A DNA stretch of 64,000 nt from Paraburkholderia kururiensis JCM 10599 = LMG 19447 (GTDB lineage Bacteria; Pseudomonadota; Gammaproteobacteria; Burkholderiales; Burkholderiaceae): positions 1-64,000 of the forward strand of contig NZ_RJZE01000005.1 in assembly GCF_003986935.1 (NCBI RefSeq), read 5' to 3'. Below, piece by piece: positions 34,947 to 42,313 of the stretch. How positions within the stretch are numbered: position 1 is the first letter of the stretch; every line of letters starts with the position of its first letter. The notes under the pieces were generated by a model. It was not told the origin of the DNA and searched no databases. It saw only the letters and a program-made list of their open reading frames with translations. Made by a program: the position numbers and the translations under genes.

Positions 34947-35360
34947 TCAGACGTGCGGGTCATCGCGCAATCCATCGTGAGCCTCATGTACGTAACGCGG
35001 TCTGAACTGGCTGCCCAGCCTGAAGGCAGACATGCGCCGTGCCGGCAGACGCGGGCGCGAACGCTGCAACGCGCCGAGCTGCACGAGTTCGTTGACGGCA
35101 TCGGTCCAGCGTCTGGCCGTAAAGCCGCAGGCCGCGCGCAGGTCGAGATCGGGAATGGGACGCTGCTGACCGAAATCGAGCAGCGGCACGACCAGCAGCG
35201 CGACGAGGAAAGCGTCGTCGCTCAGCGCGTGCTCGACGAGCCGCGCAAGAAAGGTGCGTTGCACATTCGAGAGCGCGGCGTGCAGCGTCTTGACCGACAC
35301 CGCGCCCGGTATCGCGAGGCAAGGCATGGGTACGAAGCCGTAATCTCCGTAATCGCTCAT
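34947..35360 (-). CDS. Hypothetical protein, last of a small-gene operon
   Basis: A 137-residue soluble protein without known motif. It has Gly/Tyr/Asp at the start (MSDYGDYGFVPMP) and a helical middle (NVQRTFLARLVEHALSDDAFLVALLVVPLLDF). Then ACGFTARRWTDAVNELVQLGAL looks like a helix-turn-helix-like pair. GGAG lies six bases before the ATG. The start overlaps the stop of the preceding 43-codon gene by four bases, so it belongs to the same operon. Function unknown. Confidence 0.55.
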   Translation of the reverse strand: MSDYGDYGFVPMPCLAIPGAVSVKTLHAALSNVQRTFLARLVEHALSDDAFLVALLVVPLLDFGQQRPIPDLDLRAACGFTARRWTDAVNELVQLGALQRSRPRLPARRMSAFRLGSQFRPRYVHEAHDGLRDDPHV

Positions 35361-35488
35361 GGCTGCTCCGCTTCGTTTGCGGTATTCGTGAACGGCCGCC
35401 ACACCCGCGCGGCATCGCGGGGCAGATCACTCGCCACGACGCGTGCTGCCGTAGCCGGCATGGGACCGGTGATGTTGGTGCACTTCAT
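35357..35488 (-). CDS. Small hypothetical protein (43 residues)
   Basis: A short frame with ATG at 35488 preceded by GGAGA at eight bases. Its stop overlaps the next start (ATGA), which supports real translation. It begins MKCTNITGPMPATAARVV; no signal or membrane helix is evident. Function unknown. Confidence 0.5.
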   Translation of the reverse strand: MKCTNITGPMPATAARVVASDLPRDAARVWRPFTNTANEAEQP

Positions 35489-35505
35489 GCGAACGGTTCT
35501 CCGTG

Positions 35506-35643
35506 TCAGAACGAGGCGCCGGCCTGGCAGCCGCCGGCCGCCGCGCCATTGGTTGCGTTCATGCCGCAGCCGAGGAGCGAACAGCCGGAGAGCGCGAGGA
35601 CGGCCACGACGGCGAGCAGGTGGAGCAAGCGGTGCAGGATCAT
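35506..35643 (-). CDS. Small predicted lipoprotein (45 residues)
   Basis: The frame runs from ATG 35643 to a TGA at 35506. The product has a hydrophobic signal (LLHLLAVVAVLALSGC) with a perfect lipobox LSGC (Cys about 21) and a short Cys/Gly/Ala-rich mature tail of 25 residues. GGAG lies eight bases upstream. It resembles the tiny entericidin-like or lysis-type lipoproteins only in size and layout. It sits between two other tiny genes of one operon. Confidence 0.6.
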   Translation of the reverse strand: MILHRLLHLLAVVAVLALSGCSLLGCGMNATNGAAAGGCQAGASF

Positions 35644-35679
35644 GTCGGTGACTCCGTTCAGTAGCTCGTGGCCGGTGCA

Positions 35680-35844
35680 TCAGCGGGGAAAGACGACGGC
35701 GATGAGAAGCCTGAGAAACATCCACGCGGCGAGCACCGATAGCGGGATGACGAGCAGCACCGCGGCAATCAGCCAACCCACGCGCGGCAACGCGTGCGGG
35801 TCTCGCCCTTCGTGGCGCGCTCTGGTTGCGGCTTCGCCTCGCAT
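35680..35844 (-). CDS. Small single-span membrane protein (54 residues)
   Basis: ATG 35844 follows a strong GGAGG. The product has a charged 22-residue N-terminus and one long hydrophobic stretch (VGWLIAAVLLVIPLSVLAAW) continuing into FLRLLIAVVF. The gene starts 15 bases after the stop of the OmpA fragment and precedes the small lipoprotein. No known family. Confidence 0.55.
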   Translation of the reverse strand: MRGEAATRARHEGRDPHALPRVGWLIAAVLLVIPLSVLAAWMFLRLLIAVVFPR

Positions 35845-35859
35845 ACACGCCTCCCACGC

Positions 35860-36078
35860 TCAGAGCGGCACAAACTCGATGCGCCGGTTCGCAAAACGTC
35901 CGGCGGCTGTCAGCGTGCCGGCCACTGCACGGTCCGCCCCGTACCCTTGCGCGACCAGCGACGCCGCCGGTACGCCCGCATTCACGAGAAAGCCGCGTAT
36001 GGCATCGGCGCGCCGCTGTGTCAGGGCAGTCAGGGCGAGCGGGCCATTGCCGTCGTCCGCGCGGTTTCCGTGCGCAGT
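35860..36078 (-). pseudogene. OmpA-type C-terminal domain, 5'-truncated remnant
   Basis: 72 codons encode the second half of an OmpA/MotB peptidoglycan-binding domain, with ADDGNGPLALTALTQRRAD, LVNAGVPAASLVAQGYGAD and the end RFANRRIEFVPL. The key Arg pair (QRRAD) and NRRIEF are kept. The frame is closed upstream by a TGA at 36079-36081 and has no ATG, GTG or TTG before the domain, so it cannot be an intact gene. The 5' half has been replaced by sequence of the overlapping 36030-36320 gene. Confidence 0.75.
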
Positions 36079-36320
36079 TCACTGTCGTCGGTGAACCGCC
36101 AGTCACCGCACTGACCGCAGATGCGCACGCAGCCGGCGTAGATCTGGATCACGGCGTCGTCTCCCCATGCCTGCCGCAAACGCCGCAGCCACGCACGCTG
36201 TCTGCGGCTCAGGTAGAACGGCCAGTCGCATCGCCGTGCCAGGTGCGGCTCCGCCTGCAGGCTCGGAAAGCGAAACGCATCCGGCTGCATCGGGGCGGAA
36301 CCGGCAAGCTCGTCTTCCAT
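36030..36320 (-). CDS. Hypothetical protein, probably chimeric 3' end
   Basis: A 96-residue frame starting eight bases after the TPR glycosyltransferase stop on the same strand. The middle WPFYLSRRQRAWLRRLRQAW and the Cys-containing CVRICGQCGDW look like real protein. The last 15 residues run over the OmpA remnant in another frame, so the original C-terminus seems lost at a deletion joint near 36070. No family recognised. Confidence 0.5.
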   Translation of the reverse strand: MEDELAGSAPMQPDAFRFPSLQAEPHLARRCDWPFYLSRRQRAWLRRLRQAWGDDAVIQIYAGCVRICGQCGDWRFTDDSELRTETARTTAMARSP

Positions 36321-36327
36321 GGGCGCC

Positions 36328-38145
36328 TCACGCGGCGGTGCGGCCCGCGGCTGCGGCGTGCTCGCGGTGCTCGTGCGCCAGTGTTGCGAGGTCGCGCGCG
36401 AGCGCCTCGAAGACCGGGGACCACGCTCCATAGGCCGGCTGGCGATACAGCCGGGCGCTCGGATACCAGGGGCTGTCGCTGCGCCCGCTCATCCAGGGCC
36501 AGTGCGGATTCACGTCGAGCAGCACCCAGACCGGCACGCCGAGACCGCCCGCGAGATGCGCAACCGACGTACACACCGTGATGACGAGATCGAGGCTGGC
36601 CACGAGCGCGGCCGTATCGTCGAACGAGCCCAGTTCCGCCGTGTGGTCGACAAGCGCGAGGCCGGCGTCGTGCATACGCTCTACGTCTGCCGCAGCATCG
36701 AGCTGCAGGTTGACGAACGTGACGTCTTCGATGGCGGCAAAGGCCTGGGCACAGGCGAGCGGATCAACCGATCGCATGGCATTGCGTTGATGGTCGTGGC
36801 TGCCTGTCCATACGAGTCCCACGCGCAGCGGGCGGCCACGCCCCAGGCGGGCATCCCAGGCCTGGGTTTTCGCCGGATCGGCCTTGAGGTACGGCTCCGC
36901 GCCCGGCAGGTCCGCGAGGCCTGTGCCGAGCATGAGCGGAAGGCTCGCGAGCGGCAGATGGAAATCAAATGCGGGAAGCGGCCGCTGGTCGTGGGCGACG
37001 ACCGCCGGCACACGATCGCCGAGGCTGCGCATGAGCAGCGTATGCAGACTGTCGAAGCAGCAGTAGACGAGCGTGCCGCCCTCCTTTTCCACGCGCGCGG
37101 CGATCGCCGGCACGAAACGCACGAACTGCAGCACGTCGCCATGCCCCTGCTCGCCCCAGACAAAGAGCGTCCTGCCCGCAAGCGGCTCGCCGTTCCACCT
37201 GGGCGCCGGCATGTTCGGCACGACATCGCGCAGTTCAGGCGAGCCCTGCCAGCGGGCCTCGTGGCTCTGCCAGCCCCGCGCGTAGTCGCCCAGCATGAGC
37301 TGCAGCATGGCGATGGTCCAGACGAGCGAAGCATTCTGCGGGTCAAGCGCAAGCGCACGTTCGGCCACCGCAAGCGCAGCCGGAAATTCCTGCCACTCGC
37401 GCAGCACGTACGAATACGTCTGCAGCGCGTTGACGTAGTTCGGCGCAAGCGCACAGGCGCGTTCGGCCGCCACCAGGCTGTCGCCGATCTCGCCCATGCG
37501 CAGCAGCGCGGCGGCAAGATTCGTCCAGGCGAGCGCGTGGTCCGGCTCGTCGGCGAGTGTGGCTTCCAGCAGTGCCTTTGCCTCCCCGTATTGCCGCAGT
37601 TCGAGGTGCGCCGCGCCCATGTTGTTGCGGAGCATCGGCAGGCGCGGATCGAGCTGCATTGCGTGACGATAGGCGTCCAGCGCCTGCAGATGATGGCGGT
37701 CCTGCTGATGCGCGAGGCCCAGCCGGAACCAGGTGTGCGCCTCTTCGGGCGCACGCTCGCAGCGAACCATGGCGAGGTTGCGCGCCTCGTCGGGGCGGCC
37801 GAGCCGCAGCAGCACGTCGATCCAGTCCACCATCCAGTCGTCGCCGCGCGCGCCCTCGTCCCAGGCGCGCTGGAACCAGCCGTTCGCGCCGGGATCGTCG
37901 CCGAGGCGAATGGCAAGGCGCGCGCGTTCGATCAGGGCGTCGACGTTCGCCGCGTCGGCATCCAGCGCGCGATCGAGCAGGTCTCTCGCCTCGTCAAGAC
38001 GACCACGCAGACACCACAACCGGCTGCCTATCACCAGCTCCCGCGGCCGCGTCGAGTCCATGACGCGATGGGCATCGAGCAGTCGCGAGGCGGCAATCAG
38101 GTCGCCGCGCGCAATCATCCCTTCCACCTTGTTCAGCCAGGTCAT
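36328..38145 (-). CDS. TPR-domain glycosyltransferase (GT9/heptosyltransferase-like)
   Basis: A 605-residue two-part protein. The first 300 residues are tetratricopeptide repeats (patterns such as NNMGAAHLELRQYGEAKALLE and NLAAALLRMGEIGDSLVAAERA). The second half is a GT-B-like domain with FVWGEQGHGDVLQFVRFVP, LRVGLVWTGSHDH and DLVITVCTSVAHLAGGLGVPVWVLL, the nucleotide-sugar-binding region of ADP-heptose-type transferases. Such fusions glycosylate proteins, often autotransporter adhesins or flagellin. Neighbouring DUF2827, adhesin and glycosyltransferase fragments support an adhesin-modification role. Start 38145 has GGAG seven bases upstream. It is intact in a decayed neighbourhood. Confidence 0.8.
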   Translation of the reverse strand: MTWLNKVEGMIARGDLIAASRLLDAHRVMDSTRPRELVIGSRLWCLRGRLDEARDLLDRALDADAANVDALIERARLAIRLGDDPGANGWFQRAWDEGARGDDWMVDWIDVLLRLGRPDEARNLAMVRCERAPEEAHTWFRLGLAHQQDRHHLQALDAYRHAMQLDPRLPMLRNNMGAAHLELRQYGEAKALLEATLADEPDHALAWTNLAAALLRMGEIGDSLVAAERACALAPNYVNALQTYSYVLREWQEFPAALAVAERALALDPQNASLVWTIAMLQLMLGDYARGWQSHEARWQGSPELRDVVPNMPAPRWNGEPLAGRTLFVWGEQGHGDVLQFVRFVPAIAARVEKEGGTLVYCCFDSLHTLLMRSLGDRVPAVVAHDQRPLPAFDFHLPLASLPLMLGTGLADLPGAEPYLKADPAKTQAWDARLGRGRPLRVGLVWTGSHDHQRNAMRSVDPLACAQAFAAIEDVTFVNLQLDAAADVERMHDAGLALVDHTAELGSFDDTAALVASLDLVITVCTSVAHLAGGLGVPVWVLLDVNPHWPWMSGRSDSPWYPSARLYRQPAYGAWSPVFEALARDLATLAHEHREHAAAAGRTAA

Positions 38146-38206
38146 CCGTTGTTCTCCATGCAATAGACAGGCGGTGTGCGAGCGCGGCGTACACGGCCTA
38201 TGCGGC

Positions 38207-38475
38207 CTACGTGGCCAATGCCGCCATCAGTCCCAGTAACAGTCCGGCAAGACGCGCGCACCACAGCCGGTACGGTGGTGTGCCGGGCTCGCCCGGCTCT
38301 GGCCAGCGGCACAGGGCACACCGCGCGAGCGATGGCCCCGCGAAGAGCGCGCCGGCGGCCACTGCACCTGCCAGCATCACCCGCCCGACGGGCGAAGCCG
38401 CATGCCCGGGCGACACGTGAGACACCACCTCCTCCACGGCGAGCGAGGCTTCCCAGGCGATGAAGACACCCAGTT
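38207..38475 (-). pseudogene. 3' fragment of a small membrane protein
   Basis: The frame ends at 38207 and reads like real protein: an acidic start (WEASLAVEEVV), a hydrophobic span (VMLAGAVAAGALFAGPSL), a Cys-containing loop and a second span (LAGLLLGLMAALAT). Upstream it runs without a start into the DUF2827 fragment in a different frame, so its 5' part is missing. Family not recognised. Confidence 0.5.
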
Positions 38476-38634
38476 GTTGACGAGCAGCACCTGGTGCCGC
38501 AGCGGCGAGTGCTGGAACAGCTTGGACAGGTACAGCGCGTTCTGCTTGATGCCGTTGATCCACAGGCTCTCGGCGGCATCGCGCAGACCGATGGTGATGC
38601 CGATGCGCAGCCCGCGCGGGCATGGGCCGTTCAT
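38473..38634 (-). pseudogene. 5' fragment of a DUF2827 glycosyltransferase-like gene
   Basis: ATG 38634 with GGAGG six bases upstream begins a typical DUF2827 N-terminus: [20 protein letters not shown] then IKQNALYLSKLFQ and VLLVNN. After about 54 of the usual some 370 codons the similarity stops, and the sequence continues as another gene in a shifted frame (joint about 38475). DUF2827 proteins occur with adhesin glycosylation genes in Burkholderiaceae. Confidence 0.75.
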
Positions 38635-38864
38635 GTTTCCTCCCGGATGACGGTATGTGCGTTCATGGCCACCGAACTCGTCGTGGTCGACAGACCCGTG
38701 GACAACGAGCTGACACCGGTCGAGAGCGAGCTCACCCCCGTGGAGAGCGAGCTGGCCGTGGTCGAGGTCGAGGTGGACAGCGACGTGACACTGCTGTTCG
38801 TGCTCGACAGCCCCGTCGAAAGCGAGCTCACTCCGGTGGAAAGCGAACTGGCAACCCTGCCCGT
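38631..38864 (-). pseudogene. Trimeric autotransporter adhesin repeat fragment
   Basis: The frame encodes a run of [23 protein letters not shown] and STTTSSVA units, the coiled, Ser/Thr-rich stalk repeats of YadA-like adhesins (BpaA-type in Burkholderia). Such genes encode over 1000 residues with a C-terminal membrane anchor; here only about 70 repeat residues remain. It is bounded upstream by a stop (38865-38867) where aquaporin sequence begins on the other strand. Its tail overlaps the DUF2827 start region. Confidence 0.65.
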
Positions 38865-39023
38865 TCAACCGCGCCTGCGCTCTTCGCCGGTCCCGCCGCG
38901 CTCGACCAGCTCTGGCTGTTCTGGACCTCGCCGCTTGCCGGCGCCATCGTCGCCGGGCTGATCTACCCGCTCGTGGCCGACACGCGGTCCGGCCGCGCAC
39001 GCACGGGCATGGGGCGCGCCTGA
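38850..39023 (+). pseudogene. 3' fragment of an aquaporin (AqpZ-like) gene
   Basis: 58 codons ending at TGA 39021-39023 encode the second NPA box and last helix of an aquaporin: [14 protein letters not shown], then [20 protein letters not shown]. The first five helices are missing. The fragment starts inside the adhesin repeat fragment of the opposite strand, marking a rearrangement joint at about 38850. Confidence 0.8.
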
Positions 39024-39026
39024 CCC

Positions 39027-39944
39027 ATGTCGACGCGCCACCCGCCAGTGCCCGTTCCCCAACCCGCCCACGCGGGCTCCGCCGAAGTCACCGTCATTTC
39101 GTGCTTCGCGGAACCCGCGCCGGCGAGTCTCGAGAATCACCGGCACTACGCATTCGCGCACGGCTACCGGCATTGCTGGATCGACATGAGCAGCGGGCCA
39201 AGGGGGCCGCAGCTTCAGGCGCTGCACCGCTACGAATGCCTGCTGGCCGCGCTGGACGCCGCCGCAGAAAACCACCTCGTGCTGCTGCTCACGGAGAACG
39301 CCGCCGTCGTCTGGCCCGTTGCGCTATCCCGTCTGATGGAGGGACGAGACCGTCTGCTCGTGGCCACGTCCCCTGACTGCGTGCAGCACAACGTGCAGGT
39401 ATGGCGCAATACGCCCGCGGCCCGCGCGTGCGTGCGAGGGCTCGCGGCGCAATGCCGGCTGGGCGGCGAGGCCTTCGTCAGCGAGAGCCAGCTGCTCGAC
39501 GCCGTGCCCGCCTTGCCGTGGTACGAAACCATCGACGGCGTGTATGCGGTCATGCCGGCAGGGCCGAATGTCGATCCGCGCTGGAGCGTGGTGCCGGCGT
39601 TCGCGATCAGTCTGGACGCTGCGATGCACTCGCCGCCCGAGCTCGGCATCGTGCCGAGGTTTCGCGACGCCCTGTTCGGCCACATCAATCATTGCCAGCT
39701 GCGCGGCGAGGCGTTGTTCGATGCCGCTGCCCTGCCCGGCGACGTCGCGCCCATGCCCGAGCGCAGCACGTTCCAGCCTGGCCATCGCGTCGCACTCGTC
39801 ACGCTCTATACGCCCGATATCGCCTGCTACGGACGGATTGCCGAAAACAGCTTCAGGCGCTACTGCGAACGTCACGGCTACGTTGGCCGAATGGTTCTTG
39901 AGAAGAGCACGTGCCTGTTCGCGTTGCGCGGCACTCATTCCTGA
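39027..39944 (+). CDS. Glycosyltransferase-like gene, 3' end cut by a recombinase insertion
   Basis: A 305-residue frame. The body (AEVTVISCFAEPAPASLENH, LQALHRYECLLAALDAA, VPALPWYETIDGVYAVMPAG) and the late segment HRVALVTLYTPDIACYGRIA with FRRYCERHGY match the start of the second domain of GMA12/MNN10-like glycosyltransferases found beside adhesin loci. Similarity ends at about 39885; the last 20 codons are antisense to the serine recombinase gene. The original protein was clearly longer. It starts three bases after the aquaporin remnant. Non-functional transferase domain likely. Confidence 0.65.
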   Translation: MSTRHPPVPVPQPAHAGSAEVTVISCFAEPAPASLENHRHYAFAHGYRHCWIDMSSGPRGPQLQALHRYECLLAALDAAAENHLVLLLTENAAVVWPVALSRLMEGRDRLLVATSPDCVQHNVQVWRNTPAARACVRGLAAQCRLGGEAFVSESQLLDAVPALPWYETIDGVYAVMPAGPNVDPRWSVVPAFAISLDAAMHSPPELGIVPRFRDALFGHINHCQLRGEALFDAAALPGDVAPMPERSTFQPGHRVALVTLYTPDIACYGRIAENSFRRYCERHGYVGRMVLEKSTCLFALRGTHS

Positions 39945-40382
39945 CGGACGCCCAATGCTGCTGCCCCGCTGACGCGCAGCGGCCATTCCAGCGCGCGTCC
40001 GTTCACTGATCAGCCCGCGCTCGAATTCTGCAAGTGCCGCAAGCATGTGGAAAGTAAAGCGGCCAGTTGTCGAGCCGGTATCGATGTATTCGCTTAGAGA
40101 GACGAGCCGCACCTTTTGCTGCTCCAGATCGACCATGATGCTGGCAAGGTGCTGCAGCGAACGCCCCAATCTGTCCAACCGCCAGACCACCAACGCCCCC
40201 CCGCTGGCGACGGCTTCGAATGCCTGGCGCAAGCCGGGCCGGTCGAATCGTGCCCCCGAGATTCCTTTGTCGAAGAAGACCATATTGCATCCATGATCTC
40301 TTAAAGCCGTCAGCTGCATGTCCAGATGCTGTTCCTCAGTGGAAACACGGGCATATCCGATCTTTATTTTTTTGAATTGCAT
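39885..40382 (-). pseudogene. Serine recombinase (resolvase/invertase), C-terminally truncated
   Basis: From ATG 40382 the frame encodes a typical small serine recombinase: catalytic Ser in IGYARVSTEEQ, then GISGARFDRPGL, ALVVWRLDRLGRS and ALAEFERGLISERTRAGM. It keeps the catalytic domain and the linker GRPSG, but the helix-turn-helix stops after KNHSANVA at about 39885. Beyond that the frame stays open to 39324, purely as antisense of the glycosyltransferase gene. The upstream DNA is AT-rich, marking a mobile element. DNA binding, and so activity, is doubtful. Confidence 0.75.
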
Positions 40383-40394
40383 TTTTAAAAAATG
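40380..40394. repeat. AT-rich inverted repeat at the recombinase start
   Basis: CATTTTT and AAAAATG are separated by one base, with GAATT flanking both sides. It overlaps the recombinase start codon. It could be part of a res/crossover site or the recombinase promoter. Confidence 0.4.
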
Positions 40395-40507
40395 AATTGG
40401 AACGGTAATTTTTTGGAAAACGCTATTAAATCTATCTTTCTTCAATCTCGTCCCAGACGAGCCGCACACATCGCCCTTCTCGCGCTTGTCCAGGGGGCGT
40501 GTAGCGG

Positions 40508-40714
40508 TCAAGTGATCCCGGACACTGCATTGAGTTCTTCTTCCGCAACGGCCGGCGCCAGTCCGTCATTGAACTGATGCGGCCGTATCCAGTTGTACCG
40601 GTGCATCAGGTAGTGGCTGATATCCCGGCGTGCTTCCTGCGCCGCCATATACCCCACTGACGGCAGCCATTCCGTCTTCCACAAGGATGTCGCATAGCGA
40701 GGCGAGAGATTCAC
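40508..40714 (-). mobile_element. IS3-family transposase (orfB) 3' remnant
   Basis: The frame encodes the end of an IS3-type integrase: LWKTEWLPSVGYMAAQEARR, then DISHYLMHRYNWIRPHQFND and the tail ELNAVSGIT. The DDE motif region is absent, so only the last 60 or so residues remain. GTGATCCCGGACACT at the 3' end resembles the terminal inverted repeat of such elements. No matching left end is seen; the element is dead. Confidence 0.8.
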
Positions 40715-40736
40715 TCCTGACGGTTGTCGAGCTCCG

Positions 40737-41084
40737 TCAGGGAAGCAGCGCCTGCTGCACGGGGTGGCTGTCGACGTACTGCTCCATGCTCAAGATCTTG
40801 CCGTCCTTGAGACAGTACAGGTGCGCGAAGATCAGTGTCTTGCCGAAGGCCTTGATGGCGTCGGCTACTGCGCGGCCGTCTGACAGCGAAAAGCCGCCGT
40901 CGATGAGGATGGCTTCCTTGGTACCGGAGAGCAGCACCGGCGCGCGGAAAAAGCCTTTTTCACCAGCGGGGAAATGCTTCCATTGCAACGGGGTGGCGGC
41001 GAGAGCGTTCGCTCCGGCGGAGGAAAGAGCGGCTACTGCGCCGGCGGCTGCAGCGGTTTGAATGAAGTCTCGGCGTGTCATCAT
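40737..41084 (-). CDS. Chimeric frame: MBL-fold hydrolase N-terminus fused to an NTF2-like C-terminus
   Basis: A 115-residue frame. Residues 1-83 have a twin-arginine signal (TRRDFIQTAAAAGAVAAL) and the start of a metallo-beta-lactamase-fold protein (FRAPVLLSGTKEAILIDGGF). The metal-binding HxHxDH part is missing. From about residue 84, FAHLYCLKDGKILSMEQYVD is the last strand pair of a SnoaL/NTF2-like protein. An in-frame deletion between two neighbouring genes explains this. A folded product is unlikely. Confidence 0.65.
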   Translation of the reverse strand: MMTRRDFIQTAAAAGAVAALSSAGANALAATPLQWKHFPAGEKGFFRAPVLLSGTKEAILIDGGFSLSDGRAVADAIKAFGKTLIFAHLYCLKDGKILSMEQYVDSHPVQQALLP

Positions 41085-41123
41085 GATGCCCTCAGGTAAA
41101 AGTCGAAATAAAGAACGAAAGCC

Positions 41124-41762
41124 TCAGGCTGCGACGAATTCCTCGATGAAAGCCTGTGGATTGGGAAACACAGTGCTGGAATGCAATAGCTGGCGCTGAC
41201 CGCTCGTCTCCAGAATGAAGGTAGGCACTCCACGCGCATTGAACTGGCGCAACAGATCCTGTGCGTTGGCTAAACGTGCGCGGTTGGCCGCGACCAACTC
41301 GTCATCGGTTTGCGTCAAGCGCGCGGCCACCTGTTCGAGACCGATGGCCCTCAACACGGCGTCCAGCGTTTCCAGTCGTGTGATGTCCTGGCCATCGACG
41401 TAACGGGCTTTCTGAATGGCCTTGAGGGCTTCCAGTTCACGCTGCGGCGAGATCAGGGCAACGGCCGTTAATGCCAGGGTGGCGGCGCCACTGTCGAATC
41501 TTTGCTGGCGGTCGGCCAGGACTTTGCTGCGGTAGCGGCCGCTGAAGGGCTGGCCCGTCAGGCGCTCGATGCGCTGGTCGTTGCTCCAGGCATAGGCGGC
41601 GAAGCTGTCGTCCATCGAGCGTGCTCCTTCGCCGGAGAACAGGCCGCTGGGCAACAGTTCCACTTCCAGGCCCGGCACATCTTCCAGAGCCGCCACGGCG
41701 GCACCCGCGCCGTAGCACCAGCCGCACAGCGGGTCGAATACGTAGTACAGCGTCTTGTTCAT
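41124..41762 (-). CDS. DsbA-family thioredoxin-fold protein (FrnE-like, cytoplasmic)
   Basis: A 212-residue protein with a thioredoxin fold and helical insertion. The active site CGWC lies at about residues 13-16 in FDPLCGWCYGAG, and the cis-Pro loop is GVPTFIL near 178. No signal peptide, so it should work in the cytoplasm, like FrnE or 2-hydroxychromene isomerase-like members in oxidative stress. It is divergent from a LysR-type gene (41843) that is itself broken. Start 41762 (or 41792). Confidence 0.82.
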   Translation of the reverse strand: MNKTLYYVFDPLCGWCYGAGAAVAALEDVPGLEVELLPSGLFSGEGARSMDDSFAAYAWSNDQRIERLTGQPFSGRYRSKVLADRQQRFDSGAATLALTAVALISPQRELEALKAIQKARYVDGQDITRLETLDAVLRAIGLEQVAARLTQTDDELVAANRARLANAQDLLRQFNARGVPTFILETSGQRQLLHSSTVFPNPQAFIEEFVAA

Positions 41763-41842
41763 GACTGGTTCCGTTTCAGTGAATGCGCTCATGATAGGGG
41801 TCGCGCATTGACAGAAAAAGCCGGATGGAATAGATAGACCGT

Positions 41843-42313
41843 ATGTCAAAAGCAAACAATCCGGTCGAATTAAGTCACGGCAACTTTGCGAATCTCAAGC
41901 GGATGGCATACTTCGCGGCCGTCGTGGAAACCGGCAGCTTTACTCGCGCTGCCGAACGCCTGGGCGTGACCAAGGCGGTGGTCAGCCAGCACGTGGCCCG
42001 TTTGGAGCGTGAGTTCAAAACCACGCTGCTAACACGCACGACCCGCAAGGTCGCACCAACCGACGCAGGCAAACCGTTCCAAAGTCCATTCGCGAAACCG
42101 TCGGGGCAAGGGCTGTCCTCGTCGACCGTGAACGTGCTCTGGGGTTTTCTCAATCTGGTCGTGGGCTACCTGCTCCTTTGCCGTGTCGGACATTTCGATC
42201 TGAGAGACACGAGTGATGCCATCGCACTCGGGCTCGGCGTGCTGGTACTCAGCCTGCCCACGGCACGACATTTCGGCCGCTTCCACGGCGGCAATACACC
42301 GGGGCATTCGTGA
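41843..42313 (+). CDS. LysR regulator N-terminus fused to a small membrane protein C-terminus
   Basis: A 156-residue chimeric frame. Residues 15-76 are a LysR helix-turn-helix (FAAVVETGSFTRAAERLGVT, KAVVSQHVARLE). After DAGK the effector domain is gone. Residues about 80-156 are instead a hypothetical membrane protein part: LSSSTVNVLWGFLNLVVGYL, then a short second span and a His/Gly tail. The deletion joint is near 42068. The regulator would have controlled the divergent DsbA-like gene; it cannot sense an effector now. Confidence 0.7.
   Translation: MSKANNPVELSHGNFANLKRMAYFAAVVETGSFTRAAERLGVTKAVVSQHVARLEREFKTTLLTRTTRKVAPTDAGKPFQSPFAKPSGQGLSSSTVNVLWGFLNLVVGYLLLCRVGHFDLRDTSDAIALGLGVLVLSLPTARHFGRFHGGNTPGHS

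Noticed and set aside
39324..39884. C-terminal extension of the serine recombinase
   Set aside because: Open frame only because it is antisense to the glycosyltransferase-like gene; no recombinase features beyond about 39885.
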